This document shows positions 1-7,902 of a stretch of 8,651 nucleotides of DNA, piece by piece. How positions within the stretch are numbered: the stretch's first letter is position 1; each line of letters opens with the position of its first letter. Position numbers and translations under genes: made by a program. The notes beneath the pieces were generated by a model that had not been told where the DNA came from, made no database searches, and saw only the letters and a list, made by a program, of their open reading frames with translations. This stretch comes from Candidatus Methanocorpusculum equi (GTDB lineage: Archaea; Halobacteriota; Methanomicrobia; Methanomicrobiales; Methanocorpusculaceae), in contig JAGHSU010000020.1 in NCBI GenBank assembly GCA_018065685.1, forward strand, positions 1-8,651, in the 5' to 3' direction.

Positions 1-27
1 GACATCTTCGAGGGGGCCGGGGCGCGC

Positions 28-644
<617 letters not shown>

Positions 645-649
<5 letters not shown>

Positions 650-662
650 GGGTACCCTCACG
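645..662 (+). terminator. Perfect 18-bp palindrome over the stop codon, possible terminator hairpin
   Basis: CGTGAGGGTACCCTCACG equals its own reverse complement and contains the TGA stop of the redox gene (647-649). As RNA it would form a 7-bp GC-rich stem with a GUAC loop, followed by T-rich stretches at 672-676 and 700-706. A second small hairpin (TTCCG 705-709, CGGAA 713-717) ends in five Ts at 718-722. Transcription termination is the simplest reading; a protein-binding palindrome is possible. Confidence 0.45.
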
Positions 663-730
663 CACGTTCCGGTTTTTATCCGGGGTGCTCTCCACTTAAT
701 TTTTTTCCGTTCCGGAATTTTTCTAAAGTG

Positions 731-766
731 ACTGTCCCTTACACTGTCCCTTACACTGTCCCTTAC
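731..766. repeat. Three perfect tandem copies of a 12-bp unit
   Basis: ACTGTCCCTTAC occurs at 731-742, 743-754 and 755-766 with no mismatch. On the minus strand the unit reads GTAAGGGACAGT, and the last copy overlaps the stop codon of the minus-strand gene ending at 763. Because 12 is a multiple of three, each copy places the same GTG-TAA in that gene's frame, giving repeated stop codons. Just outside the array, AAGTGACTGTCCCTT (726-740) is an imperfect palindrome (arms match 6 of 7). The array could be slippage expansion or a trace of a small repeat element; I see no transposase nearby. Confidence 0.9.
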
Positions 767-1572
767 ACATAATCCTCGGGATTCAGCGACCAGCCGTTCT
801 TCTCCACTTCCTCAACAGATACGAGACGGCATACACCTTTGATATCCCTGTATGTTCCGCCGCGAAGAAGATAGTTACAGCAGCCGAAGAGTTTCGGGAG
901 GAGAATTATCTCTTTGATATGGGTCTTCAGCATCTTATAGCTTTCAGCAAGCATCTTTGCATCTGCAGAAAACCCGGCGAGGTACTCCTCGTCGCTTAAT
1001 CCTTTCAGATGGGATGAGGCAATGGATTTACGGTATGCCGCAGGGTCATTTTTGTATCCTGCTTCAAACGCCTTTATATCCGCTTTCAGTTTCCGCTCAA
1101 GCTTTGCCGCATACTTTAAAAGCCGGTCCGAGAGAGACACATCCGGGAAGAAATCCTGAAGGGCAAGACGCGCTTCGCCATCCATGGTGACCACTCCCGA
1201 ATAATTCTCATTGAACCTGCAGTGTTTCTCCCAGAGTTTGTCTGTGAGCGTGACAGCATCTTCAATGCAGTTTTCATAAAACAGAGTCCCTGCATCCTCT
1301 TCTTCGCCGAATGCGAGATACCCGGCCGCTTTCAGGGCCCCGAGGCGGGATGTGTTATAGAACAGCTCCGGGCTCCAGAACGGTGTTCTGATAAAAAGAA
1401 TCTGTCCGGTATTTACCGCGTCTTCGGATAGAGCGCAGACGCTCCGGGTAAGGCCGGTCTCTACAGCAATGGCTGCTTCCCCTTCCAGAACGGCATTTTT
1501 GAGCAGTTTCTCCTCCGTTGGAAGCGTATCTGCAGAGGTCCATTCCTCAAAGAGGGTGGTTATGGTATTCAT
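763..1572 (-). CDS. Protein of unknown function with an HsdM-like C-terminal tail
   Basis: The 269-residue protein is not recognisable over most of its length. Its end (residues ~241-269), [11 protein letters not shown] followed by [16 protein letters not shown], closely follows the C-terminus of type I restriction methylase subunits (HsdM / N-6 DNA methylase), where a Y.D..G......LEEI..NGWSLNP..YV pattern is typical. The methylase hallmarks are absent: no NPPF/NPPY motif and no glycine-rich AdoMet-binding motif. The middle (~145-225) is Lys/Glu-rich and probably helical. No signal peptide or membrane segment is visible. ATG at 1570-1572 is the only good start before an in-frame TAA about 20 codons upstream; no clear Shine-Dalgarno is present, and a weak CATATC about 27 nt upstream could serve a leaderless transcript. 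The stop is TAA (763-765). It is divergent from ileS. It may be a decayed HsdM remnant or a short protein that keeps only the HsdM tail; no hsdS or hsdR is in the window. Confidence 0.65.
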   Translation of the reverse strand: MNTITTLFEEWTSADTLPTEEKLLKNAVLEGEAAIAVETGLTRSVCALSEDAVNTGQILFIRTPFWSPELFYNTSRLGALKAAGYLAFGEEEDAGTLFYENCIEDAVTLTDKLWEKHCRFNENYSGVVTMDGEARLALQDFFPDVSLSDRLLKYAAKLERKLKADIKAFEAGYKNDPAAYRKSIASSHLKGLSDEEYLAGFSADAKMLAESYKMLKTHIKEIILLPKLFGCCNYLLRGGTYRDIKGVCRLVSVEEVEKNGWSLNPEDYV

Positions 1573-1682
1573 TCTTTTGCTATCTGTCGGGAGAGGATAT
1601 GAGGCTTTTGAAAAGTGGCTGCAGTATTTTTACCGCAGCGGCTGTTTCAGACAAAAAGATAATTACTAATTACCGGCAGAAC

Positions 1683-1692
1683 AAATATATAA
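1683..1692 (+). promoter_or_regulatory. TATA box of ileS
   Basis: AAATATATAA lies in the 134-bp gap between the divergent minus-strand gene and ileS. With the usual archaeal TATA-to-start spacing, centre to start site about 25 nt, transcription would begin near 1710-1715. This puts ATG 1707 upstream of the message and favours GTG 1722 as the ileS start, with a leader of about 10 nt. Confidence 0.55.
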
Positions 1693-1721
1693 CCACATTA
1701 TTCACAATGGGGAATATAACC

Positions 1722-3557
1722 GTGAAAGAAGTAACTGAAAACTATGTCGCAAAAGATGTCGAGGCATCTGTGCGTGCGTTCTGGGACGAGAACAACACAT
1801 ATCGTGAAACCAGAAAACTGCGTGCAAACGGAAAAGACTGGCTCTTTGTGGACGGGCCGCCGTACACCACAGGCTACATCCACTTGGGAACCGCCTGGAA
1901 CAAAATCTTAAAAGACGCCATCCTGCGCTACCAGTCGATGAACGGAAAGCACATCGTCGAGCGTGCCGGGTACGATATGCACGGTCTTCCGATTGAGGTA
2001 AAGGTCGAGGAAAAGCTTGGCTTTAAGAACAAGGCCGACATCGAAAAGCACGGGGTTGCAAACTTCATCGAGGAGTGCCGCGACTTTGCGCTCACCCACA
2101 AGGACTTAATGAGCGACCAGTTCAGAAACATCGGCACATGGATGGACTTCGACGACCCGTACCAGACGGTAGACAAAGGATACATCGAAGCCGCATGGCA
2201 CACCTTAAAGCTCTGTGCGGACAAAGGGTACCTGGAACGCGGAAGCCGTGTTGTCAACTGGTGTCCCCGCTGCGGGACCGCAATCGCCGACGCCGAGGTT
2301 GAATACTCTGATGAAACCGACCCGTCAATCTTTGTCAAATTCCCCATCATCGGACGGGAAAACGAGTATCTTGTCATCTGGACAACAACCCCGTGGACCC
2401 TTCCCGCAAACGTCGCAGTAGCAGTTGGAGCGGAGTTCATCTATGCAAAGTGCCGGGCGGAAAAGGATGGAAAAGAGGAGCTTCTCTGGATTGCAAAAGA
2501 CCTTGCCGAACAGATTTTAAAGTACGGCAAATACCAGAAGTATGATATCCTCGAAACAAAGACCGGAAAGGAACTTGCAGGAACCACCTATGCATCACCT
2601 CTTGCAGACCTTGTCCCGATTCAGAAAGAGACTGAGCACCGTGTGGTCACCGCAGACTATGTGGCGCTTGAAAACACCGGAATGGTCCATATCGCCCCGG
2701 GTCACGGCTGGGACGACTACCTCGTAGGATTAAAGGAACACCTCCCCATTATCTGCCCGGTTGACGGCAACGGAAACTTCACGGAGCAGGCAGGCATCTT
2801 TGCCGGAAAATACGTAAAAGACCTGGAGACCAACCAGGACGTCATCACAAAACTTGGCGACTACATGCTTGCGGTCAGAAAAATCACCCACCGCTATGGA
2901 CACTGCTGGCGCTGCAAGACACCAATCATCTACCGTGCAACCTCCCAGTGGTTCTTAAAGGTCAAAGAGGTCAAGGACCAGATGCTCGAGGAAATCTCCC
3001 GCGATGTAACCTGGTACCCTGACTGGGCAGGGTCCGCCCGGTTCCATGACTGGATTGCAGAGGCCCGCGACTGGTGTATCTCCCGCCAGAGATACTGGGG
3101 TATCCCAATCCCTATCTGGGTCTGCCCCAAATGCAACAAATGCCATGTGGTAGGCTCATTCGAGGAGCTTGAGCGCCTCCCCGGACAGAAGATGAAAGAC
3201 CCGCACCGGCCGTATGTTGATGAAATAACCATCCCCTGTGACTGCGGCGGACTGATGGAGCGTATCCCTGATATCTTCGATGTCTGGTATGACTCGGGTG
3301 TTGCCTCATGGGCGACCCTCAGATACCCCGAAAAGAAGGAGGACTTTGAACGCTACTGGCCTGCGGACATGATTCTGGAAGGTCAGGACCAGACACGCGG
3401 CTGGTTCTACTCGCAGCTTGCCCTATCCACAATGGCGTTTGGAAAAGCCCCGTACAAGTCGGTTGTCATGCACGGTTTCGCCCTCGACGGAAACGGCAAA
3501 AAGATGAGTAAGAGTCTTGGAAATGTCGTAGCCCCCGAAGACGTCATCGAAAAGTAG
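1722..3557 (+). CDS. ileS: Isoleucyl-tRNA synthetase, N-terminal part up to an in-frame TAG
   Basis: This is the catalytic and editing part of cytoplasmic isoleucyl-tRNA synthetase, a class I enzyme that charges tRNA-Ile and hydrolyses Val-tRNA-Ile. Counting from GTG 1722, the HIGH-type signature is HLGT at 54-57. Cys-pair motifs are at 181-184 (CPRC), 395-398 (CWRC), 468-471 (CPKC) and 506-508 (CDC), suggesting bound zinc. CP1 editing-domain motifs are [10 protein letters not shown] (221-230) and GHGWDDY (327-333). DVWYDSGV and [11 protein letters not shown] precede KMSKS (594-598). Codon 612 is TAG where the family has tyrosine (EKYGVDV). The frame continues intact for another 445 codons, so the full enzyme would be ~1,057 residues, normal for archaeal IleRS. 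GTG 1722 is preferred because homologues begin M-x-EVT and the TATA box is too close to ATG 1707; ATG 1707 would add five residues. A truncated product would lack the anticodon-binding domain. Confidence 0.93.
   Translation: MKEVTENYVAKDVEASVRAFWDENNTYRETRKLRANGKDWLFVDGPPYTTGYIHLGTAWNKILKDAILRYQSMNGKHIVERAGYDMHGLPIEVKVEEKLGFKNKADIEKHGVANFIEECRDFALTHKDLMSDQFRNIGTWMDFDDPYQTVDKGYIEAAWHTLKLCADKGYLERGSRVVNWCPRCGTAIADAEVEYSDETDPSIFVKFPIIGRENEYLVIWTTTPWTLPANVAVAVGAEFIYAKCRAEKDGKEELLWIAKDLAEQILKYGKYQKYDILETKTGKELAGTTYASPLADLVPIQKETEHRVVTADYVALENTGMVHIAPGHGWDDYLVGLKEHLPIICPVDGNGNFTEQAGIFAGKYVKDLETNQDVITKLGDYMLAVRKITHRYGHCWRCKTPIIYRATSQWFLKVKEVKDQMLEEISRDVTWYPDWAGSARFHDWIAEARDWCISRQRYWGIPIPIWVCPKCNKCHVVGSFEELERLPGQKMKDPHRPYVDEITIPCDCGGLMERIPDIFDVWYDSGVASWATLRYPEKKEDFERYWPADMILEGQDQTRGWFYSQLALSTMAFGKAPYKSVVMHGFALDGNGKKMSKSLGNVVAPEDVIEK
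3555..3557 (+). other. In-frame TAG in ileS
   Basis: The codons read ATC GAA AAG TAG GGC GTG GAT GTT, in the same frame as the sequence before and after. Family members have Tyr (TAC or TAT) here, so one substitution at the third base explains it. hpt in this window ends with an apparently genuine TAG, so TAG is used as a stop in this genome. A sequencing error, a real nonsense mutation, or natural suppression (including pyrrolysine insertion) are the alternatives, in descending order of likelihood in my judgement. Confidence 0.95.
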
Positions 3558-3560
3558 GGC

Positions 3561-4895
3561 GTGGATGTTATGCGCCAGTACATCCTCTCGGCATCCGCCC
3601 CGTGGGATGACCTGCGCTTCTCGTGGGAAGGGGTCAAGACCACCATGAGGATGTTTAACGTCCTCTGGAACGTCTACAAGTTCCCGCTCCCCTATATGGC
3701 CCTTGACGGCTACAAACCCGCGGAAAAAGACGGCGTCTGGGATCCGTCAGCGGTTGAAGCGCATGTAAAGGAGTTCTGCCGCGAAGACCGCTGGCTCATT
3801 TCCCGTATCAACTCGCTTGCAGAGACCGTCTCTGCCGAGATGGAGGTCTGCAACCTTCACCGTGCAACAAGACCGATTTCCACCTTTGTCCTCGACGAAC
3901 TCTCCCGCTGGTATGTGCAGCTCGTGCGCCCGCGGATGTGGCTCGAGGAGGATTCAGTCTCCAAGCAGCAGGCGTATGATACCATATACTACTGTATGCG
4001 GCGTCTTTTAACCATCATGGCACCCTTTGCACCATTTGCCGCGGAGAAGATGTATCAGAATCTCCGCCTTGGAAATGACCCGGCATCCATTCACATGGTT
4101 GACTGGTTTAAAGGTGTTGACGCCCTCCATGACCCTGTTCTCGAAGAGGAGATGCAGATTATCCAGAACTTTGACGAGGCGGTTTCAAACGCACGTCAGA
4201 ACGGAAAGAGAAAGGGAAGATGGCCTGTTTCAGAGGTCATCGTGGCATCTGACTCTGATGCAGTAATTAATGCAGTTGCTGCTATGAATGATATGGCGTG
4301 CGACCGTGCAAATGCACGGAAAGTTACGGCGGTCAAAGGTCTCTGGGATAAACTTGAGTGGACCGCGGTCCCCACCATGAAGGCCATCGGAAAGCAGTTT
4401 GGAAGAAACGGCCCGAAGGTCAAAGCCTTTATCGAAAACACGGATGGATGCAGTCTTAAGGCGGCCCTTGCAAAAGACGGCAAAGTTCCGTTTACCGACG
4501 GTGACTTCTCCTGCGAACTGACTGATGAGCACATGACCTTCACTGAAAAGATGCCTGAAAACATCTTCGGTGCACAGATGGATAATGCCGAGGTCTATGT
4601 TGATGTAACCCTCACCGACGAACTTGAGGCAGACGGGTACGCACGCGAGATCATCCGCAGAATCCAGGAGATGAGAAAACAGGCAGGACTTGCGGTCGAT
4701 GCAAAGATTGCGGCCTCTGCAGTCATTGCAGACGAACGTGTTACAGCACTCGTCAACTCCCAGCATGAGGTAGTTGCGGGAGAGGTGCGGGCAGAGTCGC
4801 TTTCAATCGAGGCCGGAGAGTCAGGTCCCGAAGGCGCTGCAGAGTGGGATGTTGACGGTCTGAAGGTCTTTATCAGCATCAAAGAGAAGTGCTGA
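3561..4895 (+). CDS. ileS: Isoleucyl-tRNA synthetase, C-terminal part after the in-frame TAG
   Basis: This 444-residue segment is the rest of the ileS frame and is most likely not an independent gene. It begins right after the TAG and one glycine codon with VDVMRQYILSASAPWDDLRF, the usual continuation of the stem-contact fold. Next come SWEGVK and MFNVLWNVYKFPLPYM (residues 21-46), then the anticodon-binding helix bundle with LDELSRWYVQLVRPRMW (111-127) and MAPFAPFAAEKMY (153-165). RQNGKRKGRWPV (~213-224) introduces the archaeal/eukaryotic-type C-terminal region, which ends with the DUF5915-like ELEADGYAREIIRRIQEMRKQ. The terminal TGA is 4893-4895. GTG 3561 and ATG 3570 are possible reinitiation codons but no convincing Shine-Dalgarno precedes them. 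No decay is visible in the 444 codons, which argues for either a very recent mutation or a base-calling error. Confidence 0.92.
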   Translation: MDVMRQYILSASAPWDDLRFSWEGVKTTMRMFNVLWNVYKFPLPYMALDGYKPAEKDGVWDPSAVEAHVKEFCREDRWLISRINSLAETVSAEMEVCNLHRATRPISTFVLDELSRWYVQLVRPRMWLEEDSVSKQQAYDTIYYCMRRLLTIMAPFAPFAAEKMYQNLRLGNDPASIHMVDWFKGVDALHDPVLEEEMQIIQNFDEAVSNARQNGKRKGRWPVSEVIVASDSDAVINAVAAMNDMACDRANARKVTAVKGLWDKLEWTAVPTMKAIGKQFGRNGPKVKAFIENTDGCSLKAALAKDGKVPFTDGDFSCELTDEHMTFTEKMPENIFGAQMDNAEVYVDVTLTDELEADGYAREIIRRIQEMRKQAGLAVDAKIAASAVIADERVTALVNSQHEVVAGEVRAESLSIEAGESGPEGAAEWDVDGLKVFISIKEKC

Positions 4896-4936
4896 ACGGA
4901 CCGGAGCTGAAGAAGAGTTGAAAAAGAGGAGTTGAT

Positions 4937-4969
4937 GAAGAGGGACCAAAGGAAAAGTATCCCTTTTTT
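4937..4969 (+). terminator. Terminator-like hairpin with T tract after ileS
   Basis: GAAGAGGGA (4937-4945) can pair with TCCCTTTTT (4960-4968) as a nine-pair stem that includes two G-U pairs, with a 14-nt loop, and the T tract runs to 4969. It lies 42 nt after the ileS stop and 20 nt before hpt, so it may end or attenuate ileS transcription before hpt. The 94-nt gap shows no strong separate TATA box for hpt. Confidence 0.4.
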
Positions 4970-4989
4970 GTTTATGTTCAGGTAAGTTA

Positions 4990-5520
4990 ATGTTACCAGG
5001 AGAAGAAAAAATAGATGTCCTTCTCTCTGAAGAGGAGGTCTTAAAGCGCATCAGAGAACTCGGTGCAGAGATTGAAAAAGACTATGCAGACCGTGAAATC
5101 ACCTTTGTGGTGACGCTGAAAGGGGCAGTCTTTTTTGCATGCGAACTTGCAAAACGGATCTCCCGTCCGGTCTTTTTTGAGTTTGTCCGGATGTCAAGCT
5201 ACTCAGGCACAAAATCGACGGGGACGGTCAGTATGCTCCTTGATGTGGAGCCGGACAAAATTGCAGGGCGCGATGTAATCATCATCGAGGATGTGATTGA
5301 GACCGGGTTAACGATGCAAAAACTAAAGGACCATATTCAGTCGATGAACCCCGCATCGCTTACCGTCTGCACCTTTGTCGACAAACACGAGTGCCGCACG
5401 GTCCCCTTCGAGGCAGAGTATGTCGGTTTTTCCCTCGGACGCGAGTTCCTCTTAGGCTGGGGATTTGATGTGGACCAGAGGTACCGGAATCTTCCCTATG
5501 TCGGGACTGTCAGGCAGTAG
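4990..5520 (+). CDS. hpt: Hypoxanthine(-guanine) phosphoribosyltransferase, bacterial type
   Basis: The enzyme joins hypoxanthine or guanine to PRPP to give IMP or GMP (purine salvage, cytoplasm). Its 176 residues match the bacterial-type Hpt length. Seen in order: VVTLKGAVFFACEL (PPi-loop region, ~38-51), FEFVRMSSYSGTKSTG (~60-75), the PRPP-binding loop IEDVIETGLTM (~99-109), VCTFVDKHECR (purine-contact lysine region), and the C-terminal GWGFDVDQRYRNLPYVGTV, which corresponds to GYGLDYNEKYRNLPYIGVL in relatives. The PRPP loop normally reads ED-x-x-DTG-x-T; Glu104 stands where the catalytic-base aspartate is expected. ATG 4990 is preceded by AGGT at 4980-4983, a fair Shine-Dalgarno at 6-nt spacing. 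The gene ends with TAG, right where family members end. It follows ileS in the same direction and converges on guaB, so two purine genes face each other. Confidence 0.9.
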   Translation: MLPGEEKIDVLLSEEEVLKRIRELGAEIEKDYADREITFVVTLKGAVFFACELAKRISRPVFFEFVRMSSYSGTKSTGTVSMLLDVEPDKIAGRDVIIIEDVIETGLTMQKLKDHIQSMNPASLTVCTFVDKHECRTVPFEAEYVGFSLGREFLLGWGFDVDQRYRNLPYVGTVRQ

Positions 5521-5539
5521 AGACAAAGACAGAGAACAC

Positions 5540-5584
5540 TTTTCCCTGGAAAACGAAAGGGAAAAACAAAAAAATATTTTTTTT
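5540..5584. terminator. Bidirectional terminator between convergent hpt and guaB
   Basis: TTTTCCCT (5540-5547) and AGGGAAAA (5558-5565) form an 8-bp stem with a 10-nt loop. It is followed by seven As at 5568-5574, TA, and eight Ts at 5577-5584. On the plus strand the T8 serves hpt; on the minus strand the A7 reads as T7 and serves guaB, followed by the same hairpin. T tracts are the main termination signal in archaea. Confidence 0.75.
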
Positions 5585-5597
5585 GGATTTTCAGAAT

Positions 5598-7067
5598 TTA
5601 CGGATTTGCCCGGTAGTTCGGGGCTTCATCCGTAATCAGAATGTCGTGCGGGTGTGACTCTTTAAGACCTGCAGGGGTAATCCGCACAAAGCGTGCGTTT
5701 GTCCGCATCGCTAATATGTCTTTGCTTCCGGAGTATCCCATTGCAGACTTTAATCCGCCGATTGTCTGATAGATGACATCAGTTACAGAACCGATGTACG
5801 GTGTCGCTCCCTCGACACCTTCGGGGACATACTTCGTAGCACCGATGCCTTTTTTCTGGAAGTATCTGTCAGAAGAGTTTCCGGAGGTCATGACACCTAA
5901 AGATCCCATGCCGCGGTACTGCTTGTACTTTCTGCCCTTCACCATAAGGGTCTTTCCGGGTGCTTCGTCAGTTCCTGCAAACATACTGCCCATCATAACA
6001 GAGGAGGCCCCTGCCACAATTGCCTTTGCAACATCTCCCGAGAACTTCACACCGCCGTCTGCGATTACCGGGACATCAGCAGGCCCTGCGACATCACAGA
6101 CATTTGCAATGGCTGAAACCTGCGGAACGCCCACACCTGCCACAATACGGGTGGTGCAGATTGACCCCGGGCCGATTCCCACTTTGATACCGTCAACAAA
6201 GTCGATTAATGCAGAGGCTGCTTTTCCGGTTGCAATGTTTCCTGCAATTACATCGCAGGATAATGCCTCTTTAATCTTTTTAACACCTGCCACGACATGC
6301 ATGTTGTGTCCGTGTGCACAGTCCACAATAATTGCATCCGCTCCTGCATCGGCAAGCATCTCTGCACGGTTTAAGTCGAAGGGGCCTACTGCTGCTGCGA
6401 CACGGAGTTTTCCTGATGCATCGCGGTTTGCGTTCGGGAACTGCTGCTTATCTAAGAGGTCCTGCATCGTTACGATTCCGATGAGCTTTTTCTTCTCGTC
6501 AACAATCGGGAGGCGCTCAATCTTTTTGGTGTACATCATATTGATGGCCTCTTCTGCGGTCACATCCTCTGATGCACAGACAGGGCGTTTTGTCATAATT
6601 GATTCGACGGTCTCCGCCCCCTTCTTGTTTACAACTGCACGGACATCTCTTCTGGAGACGATTCCGACAAGTTTTCCTTTTGTTCCGACAACAGGGACTC
6701 CTCCGATGCCGTATCTGTCCATCAGGTTCGCAACAAAGGAGATGGTGGTCTCAGGAGATACGTAATGCACGTCGCGCTCGATGAAGTTGTCCGCGGACTT
6801 GACCTGGCGGACAAACTCAGCTTCCTCTTCGGGCGAGCAGTTTCTGTGAAGAACACCGACTCCTCCTGCACGTGCCATGGCGATTGCCATAGTAGATTCG
6901 GTTACGGTATCCATTGCGGCAGATACCAGCGGGATTTTTAAGGGGATGTTCTTTGAAAACTTCGAGGATACATCAACATCGTTCGGCTCAACCCATGACT
7001 CCGCAGGCTCTATTAACACGTCGTCAAAGGTCAGTGCGAGTTCAACTTTGAGTTTATCGCTGTACAT
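5598..7067 (-). CDS. guaB: Inosine-5'-monophosphate dehydrogenase
   Basis: The enzyme oxidises IMP to XMP with NAD+, the committed step to guanine nucleotides. The 489-residue length and all hallmarks are standard: [10 protein letters not shown] near the N-terminus (12-21), SAAMDTVTE (49-57), and two CBS domains inserted in the barrel (~98-150 and ~157-207, the second ending GIVTMQDLL). Then come VDCAHGH (248-254), the catalytic loop [11 protein letters not shown] with Cys304, [11 protein letters not shown] (335-345), the [12 protein letters not shown] phosphate-site segment (360-371), and the flap dyad Arg401-Tyr402. The C-terminus has the HPHDI motif. The CBS pair is the usual site of purine-nucleotide feedback. 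ATG 7065-7067 directly follows the mfnB stop TAA, and GGTGA in the end of mfnB (plus-strand 7073-7077) is a good Shine-Dalgarno, so translation is probably coupled to mfnB. No promoter of its own is visible. The stop is TAA. Confidence 0.97.
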   Translation of the reverse strand: MYSDKLKVELALTFDDVLIEPAESWVEPNDVDVSSKFSKNIPLKIPLVSAAMDTVTESTMAIAMARAGGVGVLHRNCSPEEEAEFVRQVKSADNFIERDVHYVSPETTISFVANLMDRYGIGGVPVVGTKGKLVGIVSRRDVRAVVNKKGAETVESIMTKRPVCASEDVTAEEAINMMYTKKIERLPIVDEKKKLIGIVTMQDLLDKQQFPNANRDASGKLRVAAAVGPFDLNRAEMLADAGADAIIVDCAHGHNMHVVAGVKKIKEALSCDVIAGNIATGKAASALIDFVDGIKVGIGPGSICTTRIVAGVGVPQVSAIANVCDVAGPADVPVIADGGVKFSGDVAKAIVAGASSVMMGSMFAGTDEAPGKTLMVKGRKYKQYRGMGSLGVMTSGNSSDRYFQKKGIGATKYVPEGVEGATPYIGSVTDVIYQTIGGLKSAMGYSGSKDILAMRTNARFVRITPAGLKESHPHDILITDEAPNYRANP

Positions 7068-7757
7068 TTATCTCACCATTGCTATTGCTTTTTTCACCAG
7101 TTCTTCTTTGACCATGGTTGTTCTGTCGCCGCCGCAGACCATTCCGCGGGTGCCGATGATCTCCGGGTTTATCTCTTTTAAGACCGGGAGGTCTTCGAAC
7201 TTAATGGAGCCTGCGAGTGCGGTTCCAAGGCCGCACTTGCGGTTTCCTTCGGTAAATGCGGTAAGGGTTTCCTTGTTCATGAACTCAAAGGTGCTTTTAC
7301 CGTCCTTTTTCCCGGTATCAATCATCGCAAAGTCGGCACCCGCCTCTGCTGCAAGAGGGGTGATGTCGAAGGGACTTAAAACACCTAAACGTGCATAGTC
7401 GGAGTATCCGGCGATTACCACTTTCTTTTCGGGGAACGGTTCCTTGACAGCGCGGACGACGCCTGTTATGACTTCTTTTGCAAGTGCCTTATCCGCAAAC
7501 ATCATACCAATCTTGATATAATCCGCTCCGGCGCATGCGGCACCGTATGCGGCAAGGGACGCATTTCCCGGAAGCGAGGCATAATCTCCAATTGCTGCTG
7601 AAACAGGGGTATTTCCTGCCATCTTTTTGATTTCACGGATTACCCAGGGAAAATTAGCTCCAAGTGACCCTTCTGCAGGGCGCTTGACGTCTATGATGTC
7701 AGCATCGAGGCAGAATTTTGCCTCTTCGATAGAGCTTGGGCTGACTAATAATTTCAT
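7068..7757 (-). CDS. mfnB: (5-formylfuran-3-yl)methyl phosphate synthase, methanofuran biosynthesis
   Basis: MfnB condenses two molecules of glyceraldehyde-3-phosphate into the furan phosphate precursor of methanofuran, the first C1 carrier of CO2-reducing methanogenesis. The 229-residue protein belongs to the former DUF556/UPF0264 family and is a TIM-barrel aldolase-like enzyme. Visible signatures are [13 protein letters not shown] at the start, [20 protein letters not shown] with Asp23 and Lys25, GADYIKIGM (78-86), and [15 protein letters not shown] with Asp147 and Lys151. By alignment these match Asp25, Lys27, Asp151 and Lys155 of the Methanocaldococcus MJ1099 enzyme, including the lysine that forms the Schiff base. 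The ending GTRGMVCGG is also typical. ATG 7755-7757 has no Shine-Dalgarno but a TATA box about 23-28 nt upstream, which fits a leaderless message. It is the first gene of an operon with guaB, with no intergenic base. Confidence 0.95.
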   Translation of the reverse strand: MKLLVSPSSIEEAKFCLDADIIDVKRPAEGSLGANFPWVIREIKKMAGNTPVSAAIGDYASLPGNASLAAYGAACAGADYIKIGMMFADKALAKEVITGVVRAVKEPFPEKKVVIAGYSDYARLGVLSPFDITPLAAEAGADFAMIDTGKKDGKSTFEFMNKETLTAFTEGNRKCGLGTALAGSIKFEDLPVLKEINPEIIGTRGMVCGGDRTTMVKEELVKKAIAMVR

Positions 7758-7771
7758 GTGTATTATGTGGT

Positions 7772-7780
7772 GTTGTAACT
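7772..7780 (-). repeat. AGTTACAAC copy 1, next to the mfnB TATA box
   Basis: The minus-strand 9-mer AGTTACAAC sits between the TATA box and the predicted start site of mfnB. An identical copy lies at 7874-7882, 102 bp further upstream. A site in this position could block RNA polymerase recruitment if bound by a repressor; two copies of nine bases could also arise by chance. Confidence 0.35.
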
Positions 7781-7785
7781 TAATA
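7780..7785 (-). promoter_or_regulatory. TATA box of the mfnB-guaB operon
   Basis: On the minus strand TATTAA lies 28 to 23 nt upstream of the mfnB ATG, within CACCTATTAAGTTAC. This is the standard archaeal TATA-to-start-site distance, so transcription should begin at or within a few bases of the ATG (leaderless mRNA). Confidence 0.6.
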
Positions 7786-7813
7786 GGTGTTACTATTCAT
7801 TAGCAGTGCGAAG

Positions 7814-7845
7814 GTTCCTGTAAAGTTCCTGTAAAGTCCTGTAAT
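7814..7845. repeat. 11-bp tandem repeat upstream of mfnB, about 2.9 copies
   Basis: GTTCCTGTAAA occurs at 7814-7824 and 7825-7835, followed by GTCCTGTAAT at 7836-7845, which lacks one T and differs in its last base. The array lies 57 to 88 nt upstream of the mfnB ATG and upstream of its TATA box. The 11-bp period is close to one DNA helical turn, so a regulator could bind the copies on one face of the helix. Replication slippage alone could also have made it. Confidence 0.8.
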
Positions 7846-7873
7846 AGTTCAGCTTTCGTCATCCATTCTGCGG

Positions 7874-7882
7874 GTTGTAACT
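7874..7882 (-). repeat. AGTTACAAC copy 2
   Basis: This is the second copy of the 9-mer next to the mfnB TATA box, in the same orientation. It is 117 nt upstream of the mfnB ATG and 54 nt after the stop of the TPR gene. The outer bases are partly alike as well: T-x-AGTTACAAC-x-C around both copies if one position is allowed to vary. Confidence 0.3.
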
Positions 7883-7902
7883 GACAGTGCGTATGACGTG
7901 AC

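Noticed and set aside
731..766. CRISPR array
   Set aside because: The 12-bp units are directly adjacent with no spacers, far too short for CRISPR repeats, and no cas gene is present.
1928..2440. Minus-strand open frame of 170 codons inside ileS
   Set aside because: It is antisense to the conserved IleRS catalytic and editing region and shows no recognisable domain.
3555..3557. Pyrrolysine codon as the leading explanation of the ileS TAG
   Set aside because: The position is a conserved Tyr one base change away, hpt in the same window ends with an apparently genuine TAG, and no pyl gene is visible. It stays possible but not preferred.
4896..4935. Short purine-rich coding tail (AEEELKKRS) after the ileS stop in another frame
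   Set aside because: Only about ten codons with no start codon and no matching gene. It is probably purine-rich low-complexity spacer.
5773..6765. Plus-strand open frame of 330 codons antisense to guaB
   Set aside because: It lies wholly within the textbook-quality guaB gene, its translation is rich in Ser/Thr/Pro/Ala without domains, and no ribosome binding site or promoter is evident. It is a shadow frame.
6877..7398. Plus-strand open frame of 173 codons across the guaB-mfnB junction
   Set aside because: It runs antisense to two strongly supported genes, and its Ser-rich composition reflects the complementary codon bias.
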